Part shown: positions 46,473-58,083 of the stretch, one piece after another
How positions within the stretch are numbered: position 1 is the stretch's first letter
Layout of the letters: each line of letters opens with the position of its first letter
Origin: Casuarina equisetifolia
Lineage: Eukaryota; Streptophyta; Magnoliopsida; Fagales; Casuarinaceae
Direction of reading: 5' to 3'
NCBI GenBank assembly: GCA_028551475.1
Contig: CM052360.1
Span: forward strand, 23,506,682-23,570,681
DNA length: 64,000 bases
Made by a program: the position numbers and the translations under genes
Notes under the pieces: model-generated
Told to the model about the DNA's origin: nothing
Databases searched by the model: none
Seen by the model: only the letters and a program-made list of their open reading frames with translations

Positions 46473-48202
46473 TCAAGTAAGTAACTCTTTTTTTAAATGC
46501 AATTATAGTTCTTATAGAACTTAGATGATTAACTAGTTTTCTCATTTACATCTAATAATGAGTTGTGTGAATGTTAGAAAAAATATACTCCTATCTTCCT
46601 TTATCTTCATAATAAAATAATAGTTGAACTTAGTGAATATATTTTAATATTTAAGTAGAATGATGATGAACTATAATATTTGGATAAAAATTCTTTTAGG
46701 AGTAACAAAATATTATGCATACAATACAATCATTTAATGGACAAATAATCTAATTTTCTATGAAGTTAATAATCTTATGTGATTGATTGGATTTTAAAGA
46801 TTCTACTCATTTAATGAATTGGCTTTAGTTGCTAATTAATGAGCCAAAATCAATTCAAGTTTCAATTGAGAAAAAAAAAATTATAATTTTGTCCAAATAT
46901 TTTGATGCACAACCAAATAATGCACTCCATAATAACATGAAATTAGTCTAGCATCACTTTTATGCTTGTTACCAGAATGAATTTGTTATGAGTTAGTGTT
47001 TGTCTAAGATATATGTACAACCTCATTAGTTACACCAGCTATCTGATCTACACTTGTGTCTCAGAATTGGAGGTATCATTGACAGTTCCCTCTGTAGCAG
47101 CACATTTCAACGCATAATGCAACAGCAAAGTCCAACAGTAAACCAGTAAGATCCAACATGATTTTAATTAATAGTATAACATGGGTAATGGCTACACTAT
47201 GATCAGAGTTGGTGGGGTGCTGTGAAAGGGCTGTTGTTGTCACATTGGTAGGGAAACACAGTGGCTTCACCCCTGTTAAAACAGAGGAGGTGTTCGTTGG
47301 GATAGCGGAAAATGTCTCAATTAGGGGTCGGGCAGTAGGCAGTGTTATTCTGGGTGATGTGTGGGGGAGTCTATGCAAGTAATTTGATTTGCATTTGTCT
47401 TAGTCTCAGAACTAGAGGAGGTATTAGTGATAGTTCCTCTTGCTGTAGAAGCTGCTTCTGCTTACCTGCCCTTCGAAGAATTGATTTCCTTTGCCTTCCT
47501 ATCTAAGGAAACATCATCTTTTTCTTGAGCTTTTGAGTCTTTGTTTTAAGTTGACATAGATCCGTCCCCATTAACTTGTGTTAGAGTGATGGCCAAACGT
47601 TCATCTATTTTCCAGGTGGCATTTTCAGGCATTACGGGTGGTAGGAATCGTGTTGTTTATAATCTACTAGCAAAACCTTGACTTGAAATCCTAGCAAAGG
47701 TAGTTGCCTCTAGAGAAAGCACATAACAGAAGAAATGAAGGCTTTGTACCATCACCAAATTTCCACGAAAGCTAAGAAAATGGTAAATAGAGCTACATTG
47801 TCTTTTAAAGAACATTATTTTAAATGCAAGGATAGTGTTTTGATCTTCACCTTGTCAAAACCATCAATGTTGTTAGCATTCAAGAGTATTCTATAAGCTT
47901 TACTCTTCATGTTTAAAGGCTAAAAGTCAAAGAATAAGATTCAAACTTAGTTTCAAGTTTTAAAAGCATAAGAAGAGAGTAATTTATTGAAGATCAATTT
48001 GAGTTAGAGACAACTAGAAATCTCCTTGACAGTCATGAAAATGGACACTATGACATCCCCAACCAATTCTGGTAGACCTGGCTCCCCGACAAGGGAAGGA
48101 CCATAACCTTTTCTTGGGTTTTGGCTGCAAAATATAATACAGGTTAACGAAATCCCATGTTTGTAAAAGATACTTCATAGCCCCAAAAGACAAATGAAAT
48201 AT
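46473..48202. repeat. LRK10L downstream module, copy iii (left half)
   Basis: Paralogous to 22,090-22,485 plus 27,696-29,108. It retains the uninterrupted LINE-2 target (atttaatgaattggcttta near 46,806). Copia-2 cuts it at 48,203-48,207 and the module resumes at 53,842. Non-coding. Confidence 0.7.
47093..47400. repeat. extra segment within downstream module iii
   Basis: About 300 bp not present at the matching point of copy ii (near 28,330). It is flanked by two related ~50-bp stretches (tctcagaattggaggtatcattgacagttcc on the left and tctcagaactagaggaggtattagtgatagttcc on the right). Its first 140 bp resemble 55,385-55,515 (shared caacgcataatgc, agttggtgg). Origin unknown; it could be an insertion or an unequal duplication. 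Confidence 0.5.
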
Positions 48203-48207
48203 CATTA

Positions 48208-48430
48208 TATTGGGTTGCTCACTACATGAGGGCCCATAATACTTTTGTACATATTTACTTTTATGTCCTTATTTGATATTGTATATAAAGAACCCACATT
48301 GTAATTATGATTCTTGAGTGAAAGTAGTAGTCTTGCCCTAGCGGCTTCACAAAAAACAAGATTTACTCCATTATCTCCTCGCTGCCAACAGTGAGGAAGC
48401 TTGTTTATTTAGTTTCACTATTCTCCAAGA
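48208..48430 (+). repeat. Copia-2 5' LTR
   Basis: 223 bp, TATTGGGTTGCT to TCTCCAAGA. It contains a TATA-like tgtatataaag near 48,282-48,292. Confidence 0.95.
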
Positions 48431-48443
48431 TGGTACCGAAGCT
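48431..48443 (+). other. Copia-2 primer-binding site
   Basis: TGGTACCGAAGCT directly after the 5' LTR, resembling the initiator-Met tRNA complement TGGTATCAGAGC with a few mismatches. Its position fixes the LTR end at ...CAAGA. Confidence 0.75.
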
Positions 48444-48781
48444 TCAAGGTTCCTTGATCAACCTGTGTTAATCACCAAAGAGGTACTATATCAAAATCTC
48501 TTGCTTCTGCTCATAATTTTTTGTTGTTCTTGCTCATTGCAAACTAAGGATATTTCTGGTAGTCCAATTTCATCAAAAATAGTCTTTCCTCTTTTTTACC
48601 CCTATCATTTGATCACTTAAACAAGCTTAACCATTGAATGTTGAGAAAGCCAGGGTCATCTTTGTCCAACCGAGACCCTAAAAGTCCACACACAAGAAAA
48701 CTCACCAAATTACCCCTTGGCACCTCTCGGAATTACAATCCTCACACATCACCATCTCACCTAACCCTTTCCCCACCTAAC

Positions 48782-50340
48782 ATGACTTCTGATTCCACCA
48801 ACACCAATCCTTTCCGAGATCCACTCTTTCTTTCACCTACAAACTTTCCTGGAACTGCCTTATCCACCATTAAACTTAAAAGCATGGCCAACTATGATGT
48901 TTGGAGCCGCCAAGTTAAGAACAACTTGAAAGGAAAAAACAAATGGGGGTTTATTGATGGAACTTTTCCAAAACCCGCCGAAGATACTACAAAAGCAACC
49001 CAATGGGATTAGTGCCATGCTGCCATTATCAGTTGGTTTGAAAAATCAGTAGAATCAGAACTTGTTCCGTTGGTGTCCATTGTTGGAAATGCTCAAGTGA
49101 TTTAGGAAACACTCGAGCTAAGATTTGGACATACTACAGCTACCCAAAGGTATAACCTTAGAGAAAAGCTGTATGGAATGAAACAAATGGGTAAATCTGT
49201 GAGAGAATATCACAGTTGCCTTTTGGATTGCTGGGCAGAAATTGATATTCATGAGCCTCCTGTTTTATGCACTTATGGGTTATGCATTTGTAAGATAAAT
49301 GAGAGGCTAGAGGAGAGAAAGAAGGAAATTCAATTAATAGAATATCTTATAGGGCTCAATGATCGTTTTAAGCCCTTAAGGACCATGATTTTGGCCAAAG
49401 AATCCCTCCCTACGGTTGATTCAGCTTCTAATCTTACCAAAGAAGATGAAGATCAGCTCCTAAAGATGGATGGGTCCAATCTCACTACTGAAAGGATGGC
49501 CCTTGCGGTCAATCAAGCTTTAGGCACTTTGAATCTTCACACGGGTTCATCAAATAACCTCAATCGCAACCCAAACCGAGGAGATGTAGGAAAAAATTGA
49601 GTTAACTCTTCCATTTGTACTCACTGTCACAAACCCGGACATACCCGTAACACTTGCTATTATATAGTGAGTTTTCCTCCCACTTGGAACCGGAAATAAG
49701 GAAGAAGAGGCCGTCCTAAGCCTGAAAATTCCACATCTATGCAAGCTAATCAAGTGTTTGTGGAAGGGGGAGCACTTTTTCACACTGCGTTGTTGAGTAA
49801 TGCTGGTCAAAATGGAGTAGGTCCCGCGCTACATGCGAGACAACCCACAATTATACATGGGGGGTAGCCTGTAAGCACACATGGGGGGCAGTTGGCTCCC
49901 ACAGGCATGCATGCGGGCCAGCTGACGCTAGGAAGTCAACATGGGGGGCAGTTGGCTCCCATAGGCATGCATGCGGGCCAGCTGATGCTAGGAAGTCATC
50001 ATGGGGGGTAGCTGGCTCCCGTAAGCTTGTATGCGGGCCAGCCGATGCCAGGAGGTCAACAAGGCATGCACATGGGCCAGCCTCCTCAATGGGCTCCTTT
50101 TACATGCGGGTCCGTCATTGCTGGACAGATTGCACCAAATTCCCACAAGCTTAGAAATCAGCCCACTGGACAGTGGCTTGGACATTTTAATTCTACCAAC
50201 ATGGGGCAAGCAGGAAATATAACGCAAAGAGGATTATCCATAGAATAATTTCAGCAACTATTATTTGCAATAAATAACATAGGAGGAAATGATACCAACT
50301 CCTCATTTATAGGTAACAGCATAAAAATCCCTTTCTCAAT
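48782..50340 (+). pseudogene. Copia-2 gag
   Basis: Likely start MTSDSTNTNPFRDP. Gag core: KLKSMANYDVWSRQV, NKWGFIDGTFPKP, RYNLREKLYGMKQMGKSVRE, LLDCWAEIDI, LIGLNDRFKPLRTMIL. Zinc knuckle CTHCHKPGHTRNTC at about 49,618. Then a Gly/His/Gln-rich region with a 20-residue tandem repeat. Stops: TAG 49,010; TAG near 49,104; TGA 49,598; TAA near 49,698; TAG near 49,866; TAG near 50,008; TAA 50,246. Most are explained by one C-to-T or G-to-A change (for example CAG to TAG in the Gly-Gly-Gln repeats). Confidence 0.88.
49880..50059 (+). repeat. three 60-bp tandem repeats in Copia-2 gag
   Basis: Units at 49,880-49,939, 49,940-49,999 and 50,000-50,059, each starting catgggggg. They encode in-frame 20-residue units of the form HGGQLAP..MHAGQL..GS. 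A partial related unit precedes, and QGMHMGQ follows. The third unit has TAG in place of the Gln codon. They lie between the zinc knuckle and the protease. Confidence 0.9.
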
Positions 50341-50351
50341 TAATAGTTGTA

Positions 50352-53300
50352 GATGGATTTTGGACTCAGGGGCCACAGATCATATTACATGTAATCTTAA
50401 TTATTTGACATTGCATTCTCCATGTCCATCTCAATTATTTTCCATACACTTACCTGATGGAACCTGTACAACAGCTACACATGTAGGATCAAGCCGTCCT
50501 ACAAAAAATTTGACCCTAAACCATGTATTTTTTGTCCCTAGGTTCAAGTATAACTTGATATCCATCACCCGATTGACCATGGATAATAATTGCATTATCA
50601 CTTTCCTTCTTGGTTTTTGTGTTTTTCAAAGACAATATGACTGGGGCAGTGATTGGTTAGGGTAAAGCCAATAGAGGTCTCTACTTCCTGATGTCTTCCA
50701 CAGAAGTTGATCCCAGCCTTGTTTCCATTTTGTCACGTTTTCATTTTCGTAATCCAAAACCGTTTTCTGATGTTAAATTGAATGTTGTTTGTAATGACTC
50801 TGTTGATCTAGATTATGATCTATGGCATAAGCATTTTGGTCATCTTTCTTCCAAATACTTAGTCATGCATGGAAAACCGTTAAAACATCCACAAGATTTT
50901 TCATGCCCCATTTGTCCATTGGCTAAGCAAACTCGATTGCCATTTGGCCATAGCCAAATAAAGACACATTTAATTTTCCAATTAGTTCATATGGATCTTT
51001 GGGGACCACATCGGTTTCCAAATCATGATGGAGCTCGATATTTTTTTACTATAGTTGATGACTTTTCGAGGGCTACTTGGACTTTCCTAATTAAATTTAA
51101 GGATCAAGTTTTTCCCATTGTGCAAGCTTTCATACTTATGATTTTTACTCAATTTGGGCGTCCCATTCATCGTATTCAATCTGATAATGGAACTGAATTC
51201 TTTTCAGCCCCATGTTCCTCATTTTTAGCTTCTCGAGGAATTATCCATGAAAGTAATTGCGTTTATACACCTCAACAAAATGGGGTTATAGAACGAAAGC
51301 ATCGACATCTTTTAAACATTGCTAGAGCCTTGCTGTTTCAAAGCAATGTACCTACTCATTTTTGGGGGGAGTGCATTCTTATGGCAACCTATCTTGTAAA
51401 TAGGTTACTCTCTTCAGCCATTTCACATTGAGCTCCTTTTGAAGTTCTCCATGGTCAACCTCCCACACTTCATCATCTTCGTGTATTTGGATGTCGTTGT
51501 TATGTAACCACCATTTGTCCAGCAGGTAAATTCACTCCCTGAGCAGTCCCCTGTGTCCTTATGAGTTATTCCTCTGTACAAAAGGGATATCGTGTTTATG
51601 ATCCAGCGACTAGAAAATTCTTCACCAGTCGTGATACTGTGTTCCATGAGTTAGAATTCTCATTTTCTAGTGATACTCGTAAATGTGATAATCCTATTGC
51701 ACCTGACAATCACTTGTTCCCAGTGGTTGAGTCCTTACCCACACAGACAAGGGAAGTTACTACTAACTCTACAGAGCCATCCACCCTTGATCATTTACCA
51801 AATTCTCCTCTAGAGTCCACTCTCGATGCACTTTCCTTACAAGAGCCACCATCACCATCACCAACCTCCTTATGTCCACCACTTCGTAAATCCACTAGAA
51901 TCACAAGACCACCAATGTGGACATCAGAATACATTTGTTCCACTTTGCCATCAGCCTCCATGTTAACCCGTTATCCCCTAACCAAATATGTTTCTCTAGA
52001 TAATCTTACCCCACACCTCCAAAAATTCATCTATTCTGTTTTTGTTGTACGGGAACCCACATCTTATCAGGAAGCGGTCATGGATCCTAATTGGGTTGGG
52101 GCAATGGAATGAGAATTGGAGGCTTTAAAGGCAAACCATACTTGGGAATTAGTATCATTGCCAAAGGGAAGACGTGCAGTGGGTTGTAAATGGGTATATA
52201 AGATTAAATACAACTCAGATGGGACTGTAGAACGCTATAAAGCTAGATTGATTGCTAAAGGTTATCACCAGAGGGAAGGCATTGATTATGAAGAAACTTT
52301 TGCTCCTACTGCTAAGATTATTAGCGTTTGGGCCGTTTTCTCCCTTGCAGCTAAACATAATTGGCCCTTATATCAACTAGATGTACAAAATGCCTTTTTA
52401 TATGGGGATTTGCTAGAAGAAGTCTACATGGAAATGCCACCAGGGCTTCGTCGACAGGGGGAGAGGTCAGTATGTCGACTACGCAAATCCCTTTATGATT
52501 TGAAACAAGCGTCACGTCAATGGTATGCAAAATTCACAGAGGCACTCAGAACAGTGGGATATTCCCAATCACAGTATGATTATGCCCTGTTTACTCGTCG
52601 AGAAGGTAATAGCATTGTCATTCTACTCATTTATGTTGATGATATACTGATCAATGGCAATAATGCCGTTGCCATTTCCAACCTCAAGACTTATTTGGAC
52701 TCTAGATTCCACATGAAAGACTTAGGTCAGTTGAAATATTTTTTAGGAATAGAGGTAGCCCGATCAAGAGAAGGCATTTGTATTAATCAACGCAAGTATG
52801 CTCTTGAGTTAATATCCATGGCTAGATTGGCTGGAGCTAAACTAGCAATTACACCCATGGAACCAGGTATAAAGTTGACTTCAAGAGAGCATGATATTGA
52901 GATTGGCAACAAACATCATGATCCTTCATCCTATAGGCGACTAGTCGGAAAGCTTATGTACTTGACTGTGACTAGGCTAGTTCTCACTTACCCAGTGCAA
53001 GAATTGAGCCAGTTCACAAATGCACCTAAACGATCACACATGGATGCTGCACATCGGGTTATAAAGTATGTTAAGGGAGCTCTAGGACTTGGTCTTCTAT
53101 TTCCTACTTCATCGCAATTGGAGCTAATGGCCTTTTGTGACTCAGATTATGATACATGTCCAATGACAAGGAGATCACTTACAGGATATTGTGTCAAACT
53201 AGAAGGGTCATTGATATCATGGAGGACAAAGAAACAAACAACAGTGTCAAGATCATCCACAGAAGTAGAGTCCAGGGCCATGGGTATCACAGTATGTGAG

Positions 53301-53606
53301 ATCATGTGGCTTATTAGATTATTTCGAGATCATTGACTTTATGTCAGATTACCAATTCCTCTCTTCTGTGACAATGAAGCAGCAAGAAAGATAGCAGCCA
53401 ATCCTATACAGCATGAAAAGACAAAACACATTGAAATTGAATGTCATTTCATAAGAGAACAGATATAAAAGGGAATGGTGTGCACACGACGTATACGAGG
53501 CTCAGAACAACCAGCAGATCTGTTCACTAAGGCCCTCAATGGTAAGCAACATAACTATCTTTTGGACAAGCTTGGAACATTCAATCTCTATAAATCTCCA
53601 GCTTGA
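50352..53606 (+). pseudogene. Copia-2 pol: protease, integrase, reverse transcriptase, RNase H
   Basis: Protease WILDSGATDH is intact. A frameshift near 50,625 separates it from LWHKHFGHLSSKYL ... CPICPLAKQTRLPF. Integrase has DLWGPHRFPNHDGARYFF, IQSDNGTEFF and PQQNGVIERKHRH, so the D, D and E residues are all present. RT: ANHTWELVSLPKGRRAVGCK, QLDVQNAFLYGDL, LRKSLYDLKQASRQW, LLIYVDDILINGNN. RNase H: FCDSDYDTCPMTRRSLTGY and SRSSTEVE. The reverse transcriptase/RNase H part is open for 406 codons (52,116-53,336). Stops: TGA 51,429, TGA 51,541, TGA 52,110, TGA 53,334, TAA 53,467. Ends LYKSPA at the polypurine tract. Confidence 0.92.
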
Positions 53607-53613
53607 GGGGAAG
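53605..53613 (+). other. Copia-2 polypurine tract
   Basis: GAGGGGAAG immediately before the 3' LTR, overlapping the terminal pol TGA. It fixes the 3' LTR start at TATTGGG. Confidence 0.85.
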
Positions 53614-53836
53614 TATTGGGTTGCTCACTACATGAAGGCCCATAATACTTTTGTACATATTTACTTTTATGTCCCTATTTGATATTGTATATAAAGAACC
53701 CACATTGTAATTATGATTCTTGAGTGAAAGTAGTAGTCTTGCCCTAGTGGCTTCACAAAAAACAAGATTTACTCCATTATCTCCTCGCTGCCAACAGTGA
53801 GGAAGCTTGTTTATTTAGTTTCACTATTCTCCAAGA
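53614..53836 (+). repeat. Copia-2 3' LTR
   Basis: 223 bp. Compared with the 5' LTR there are three transitions (gaggg to gaagg, cctta to cccta, gcggc to gtggc) and no indel. Confidence 0.95.
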
Positions 53837-53841
53837 CATTA

Positions 53842-54950
53842 AGATCTCTAGCCATTTCCTGTCGAAAGAACAAACAAACCTACCAAATGACCTTGGTTCT
53901 TGGATTATTTTTAGTGGAGAAGAGAAAACATGAATTAGAAAAGCATCAATGCAAAACTACATGGTAAGCACTAACAAAGTATCAAGCATAATCATAACAT
54001 AATCATAAGCACTGGAAGAGCACAGTGATGTTTCATTCTTTAAAATTTTTCAAGCTATATAGTGCTTCAAAGACAAAAAAGGATATAAAAAAAAGGACTA
54101 GAAATGCAATCTATATTTTCAAAAACTACCATCACCGTAATTAATCTTTAAGTCTTAAGCAATAACAATGCCTTTTTTTAAGAAACCATACCACAGAAAG
54201 GCATTATTAGCTGTAAAAAAAAATTATAAATTTGATAGGAGGGAGCATCAAATAGAAGAAATCCCCAATTTTAGCCCTTAAATGTAGCAAATTCAAGCTC
54301 CAAAAACACTATTTCAGTTTAAACAAATAAGTGATACAAATTGCCAAGTTAAGCCACAAGATTGCTTGAAAAAAAATTCTTTGTACCCTAAACAAATAGC
54401 AAACTAGCATATAATATTTAACTACAACCAAAGACATTACTTTCTACCATGCAAAAGCTCATCTCCATAAAACAATAGAATCATAATCCCAAAATGTTTA
54501 GTCAAAGAAGAAGTAATCAAGAGATCACAAAATGAGAGGTCCAGCCATAGTACAACTTAGAATAGCATAAACAACAATGGCTAAATGAAAAGGAATGAGA
54601 AAATGACAATCCTAGAACCAATAGGCTCAAAAATATGGTAGATAAAGAAAGACAATTAGTTGAATCCACATAAGCATAAAATGACATATCAAATCTAGAA
54701 TTGACGACTTACAAATGCAAAATGCCAAGAACTCATCGCTCCACTCTCTAGATGCACTAACATGAAAGGGTAGCCAAAGAAATCTCATTACTACATTTCA
54801 AGCATTATGCTAATATCAAACATGCCAAATCTCTATACCATATAATATAAAATAAAGAGAAAACAAACAAGCCTGGAATCTATTATGGCATCCCACTCCA
54901 AAAGCCAATGCATGTCTCATTCTTTCCCCTCCTTTTGCATTGACTAGAAG
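53842..54950. repeat. LRK10L downstream module, copy iii (right half)
   Basis: Continues from 48,202 and aligns with 29,115-30,200 (ttaagatctct, ccttggttctt, catgaattagaaaa, ggtagataaagaaa at about 54,637, taagcata). Non-coding. Confidence 0.65.
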
Positions 54951-55535
54951 TGGTGGATTAACATTTAGCTCGATGTGCTTGAACTTTAAGACCGGTTTAT
55001 GCATTGTTATTGGTTTTGCAATAACCACAAACCTTTTAGTGCCCTTTTCTAACTTCTTTTATTTCCTTTTGTGGACATTCTCATATTTCTCATTTTGCAT
55101 CATATTGGCTTTTTTTACACTATTTGATGTCTCACCCACCCCGAATTATGCCTTATTGTGTGAGATCAACAGTAGGATTCAACTGTGTATCTTCTTTGTT
55201 GAAATTTATTAAAGGCATCATGATTACCCTTGATTTTCACTCTCACTTTTCAGTTCAAGCAATTAGGAACTATAAATTAATTCCAACAAACAACAAATGC
55301 AATAATCCAGCATTACACTTCCAAAATCTAATCCATCGGCACACACCTAACGATAATCCAAACAATAGTTCAACATCAAATCCAGCAGCACACTCCAACG
55401 CATAATGCGGCAGCAAACTTCAATAGTAATCCAATAAGAATTCAACAAAATTTGAATTTATAGCACAACACAGGTAATTGCCACCTTATAATCACAGTTG
55501 GTGGAGTGCAGTCAATTGATACCTTAATCATATTG
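54951..55535. other. no gene recognised
   Basis: Short frames at 54,940-55,212 and 55,124-55,405 have no family resemblance. 55,385-55,515 resembles 47,095-47,230, so part is a duplicated non-coding segment. Confidence 0.45.
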
Positions 55536-56260
55536 GTTCAAAATGATTACTTTTTTTGAAAACATGTATTTGCCTCAAGAGTTTAGAGAATCAGAAAAGT
55601 AAGATCAACTCTCCCATACAGAGGAGCATTCCGTGAATGTGACACCATAAATGTATGCTTTATTTTTTGGGCCGAACTGTACCATTTAGAAGTCACTGGA
55701 TTTTTCAATTTAATGCTCTTCAAACCTAGCTCTCAAAGAAGACTAATGTTATTGGGTGGATTTGGATTTTAGGCCTCCTTTGTGCTCCAAGATTCTGTAG
55801 AAGAAGAAGGAATGGCACGATCGGTAATTCGTATGACTCTGTGGGATAAAGAGGTAACAGGGTAAAGAGGTAACTCTGTGTCTCAAAAAACTCCTAGACG
55901 TGGCAAAATATCTGCCAGATCAACATGTCCAGGAATTCATGGCTTAAAGTGCATGTTGTGGGTTCGAAAACGGCAAGGCTTTGTACTCAAAACGCACAAC
56001 TAATTAATCTTAATACAAAATACACAGATTGAGCCAGGAAAACTCCAGGAAACAAGGCTTTCCATGTCGTTCAACTTAAAAAGGATACAAAAACAAGTCC
56101 CTCGTACAATAAGGAAGGAATAAGAACACTATTGTCTACTCAGCCTACACCAAACAGGCTCAGGCCCAACAACTATACAAAAAGTATGACCGAGGCCCAA
56201 CAATAGATATCAGCATTCTTACCCAAGTACAATGTTTCAAGCATGAATTCTTAGGAATGG
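55536..56260. repeat. third, diverged copy of the 32-33 kb tandem repeat
   Basis: Shares 'aaaatgattac.ttttttgaaaacatgtatttgcctc', 'caggcccaacaactatac' and 'gtttcaagcatgaattc' with 32,590-32,960 and 33,297-33,650. It is interrupted by unrelated sequence (about 55,640-56,040). Confidence 0.55.
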
Positions 56261-56860
56261 AACAATATCTAGGCAAAATTGGCCATAGAACTTAATGATA
56301 ATTTTTCTCAAAAAAAAAGAAAAAAGAAAAAAGAAAAAAGAATTTTTTTTAATATTTTATTCTCAAGGCTCAATTTTATTATTATAGTATATAAACAAGC
56401 ATACAATGATGTTACTTGCATATATGATGGATTATACTACATGACCTTTTTTTTTTGGGTAGATTCCATACATGCCTTGAATAAAGTTGATTCATTGCTA
56501 TACATCTTATCCATGTGTCAATAAGTCATTTATAATTAAGAATTAAATTTCACACCTTTTTTGTGGTTTACACTCAACTAAGTTGAAATAAAAGTTAATT
56601 ATTTTAATTAGACAAAGAGTTCCACAATTTACTTTTATTTGTTTAATTTATTACAATATAAAGAAACACTTGAATTTACTTTTTATATTGAAAAATTTTT
56701 AGAATTATGTAAGCCAAGTTAATTTCATAGAAAGTTCTTTGATAATAAAATATTGATCTTTAGAGTAACTTTTATGGCTAAAGTGGCATATAAGAAAAGA
56801 AAAAAAAAAGTGACTGAGATTTCTTTCAAATTTACTCAAAGTTTTAACAAATTTATTAAA
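56261..56860. repeat. duplicated upstream spacer, copy b
   Basis: Diverged copy of 33,671-34,080 and 61,600-62,100 (acataaactaagttgaaataaaagttaat-type landmarks, 'ttaatttcatagaaagttc', 'aaaatattgatct'). AT-rich and non-coding. Confidence 0.5.
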
Positions 56861-57480
56861 GTACTTTATTATTTTGATTCTGCTAAATATGAGGGTACTT
56901 TTTGATGAAAAGATGGGAGAAAAAACTGAATATGATGGTGAGATTCACTTTCTTCATGCGTTTAGTGGGCCGATGATCATTTAATACATCACAGCACCAA
57001 CAGGGTTGAGTAGTACTAACACGTTTAGGGTACATCTACAGATTTACAGATGCGGTAAAAAAAATAAAAAGTCGGTGTCCTTGTGACGTGATTGACATCG
57101 ATATGACACTGCTAGAAAAGTACAAAACGTACGGCATACCACAAAGACGAATTTGACAGAATGACTCGGCATCCGATGGGATATGTGTACGAATTTGACT
57201 AATGAATGACGTGATTTACGTTCGAAAGATCGAAGGTGATGTTTTACCACCGACCAGGCTTTGTGTTTTTCCAACTGTCCCACACTGCACGCCTAGTTTT
57301 AAATGTTCGGGTCCCTCGTCCAGCAGGACCCGATTGACAGTGACTGCTGATGCATGTAAAGTATGTGCAATGAATAAATTTAGTAAATAAGAGGGGAAGA
57401 TCATTTTCAACATGAACATTCAGAGAAATTGTCACAAATTCTTTAACATTCTATATCTTAAGAGTTCCTTCAAACGACGC
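56861..57480 (+). promoter_or_regulatory. upstream module, copy b (W-box; TATA decayed)
   Basis: Parallels 34,080-34,790: 'cagggttgagtagtact', aatTTGACTAATGAATG with the W-box at 57,195-57,200, 'ttttccaactgtcccac', and gatgcaTGTAAAgtatgtg (57,355-57,360) where other copies have TATAAA. No coding exon follows, so it is an orphan copy. Confidence 0.42.
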
Positions 57481-58083
57481 ATCCTTGTAAGTATTTTATT
57501 TTGACATTTTATTGTTGGTTTTAAGATATTATAGATTCAATCTCTAAATCAAAGGTAATTGGTATTCTTCACTATAATGTGAAATTATTTAGGATAAATT
57601 GAACTAATCTATCTTGAACATAAATTTATTTATTTATTATCTTTTGAATTCAATCTCAAAAGTAAATTTCTTTTTTTCCTTTTTCCTATTAAGGGTCAAT
57701 ACTTGTTTGTGTGTAGCAACAAAATCTTGGTGACACTTGGTCTTATAGGCATGTACGAATCATTAGGTGGCCCACTGAGTGTACGAATAAAGTAAATTTC
57801 ACAATAATTTCCCACTTTCCTTACAGTTTTTAGAAAAGGGATGGTCAAATTTGACCAAGCAAAATGATGAAGCAAGCCAATTTTAATTGTTGAATTTTTG
57901 TAAAACTATAATAAAATTTCAATTTGGCTGCTATCTACTTCTTGGAAAGTTAGCATCCTTGTGAAGTGATTTTCCACGGTGCTTTCTCACTGCAGGAGCA
58001 GTTTACATTCCTTGCAATTGCACAATCAATAATTCATTTATGGACTTGGAAGATCTATACTTGTATTTGCATTATCACAGCAG
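57481..58083. other. no gene recognised
   Basis: AT-rich spacer between two upstream-module copies. It shows no coding frame and no repeat I could pair. Confidence 0.45.

Larger units (their letters stand above)
48208..53836 (+). mobile_element. Copia-2: full-length Ty1/Copia LTR retrotransposon with TA..GA termini
   Basis: 5,629 bp. 223-bp LTRs (48,208-48,430 and 53,614-53,836) differ at only three sites, all transitions. PBS directly after the 5' LTR, gag, protease, integrase, reverse transcriptase, RNase H, and a polypurine tract at 53,605-53,613. The 5-bp duplication CATTA flanks it (48,203-48,207 and 53,837-53,841). Both LTRs start TATTGGG and end CTCCAAGA, not TG..CA. The uninterrupted paralogous site is at about 29,108. 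About a dozen stops and at least one frameshift disrupt coding. Confidence 0.95.

Noticed and set aside
49880..50059. Regular 60-bp repeats that could suggest a CRISPR-like array
   Set aside because: Adjacent units with no spacers, in frame within a retrotransposon gag, in a plant genome.
57202..57390. 62-codon frame similar in two upstream modules (also 58,738-58,998)
   Set aside because: Similarity reflects duplicated non-coding DNA; the frames differ in start, length and indels between copies.
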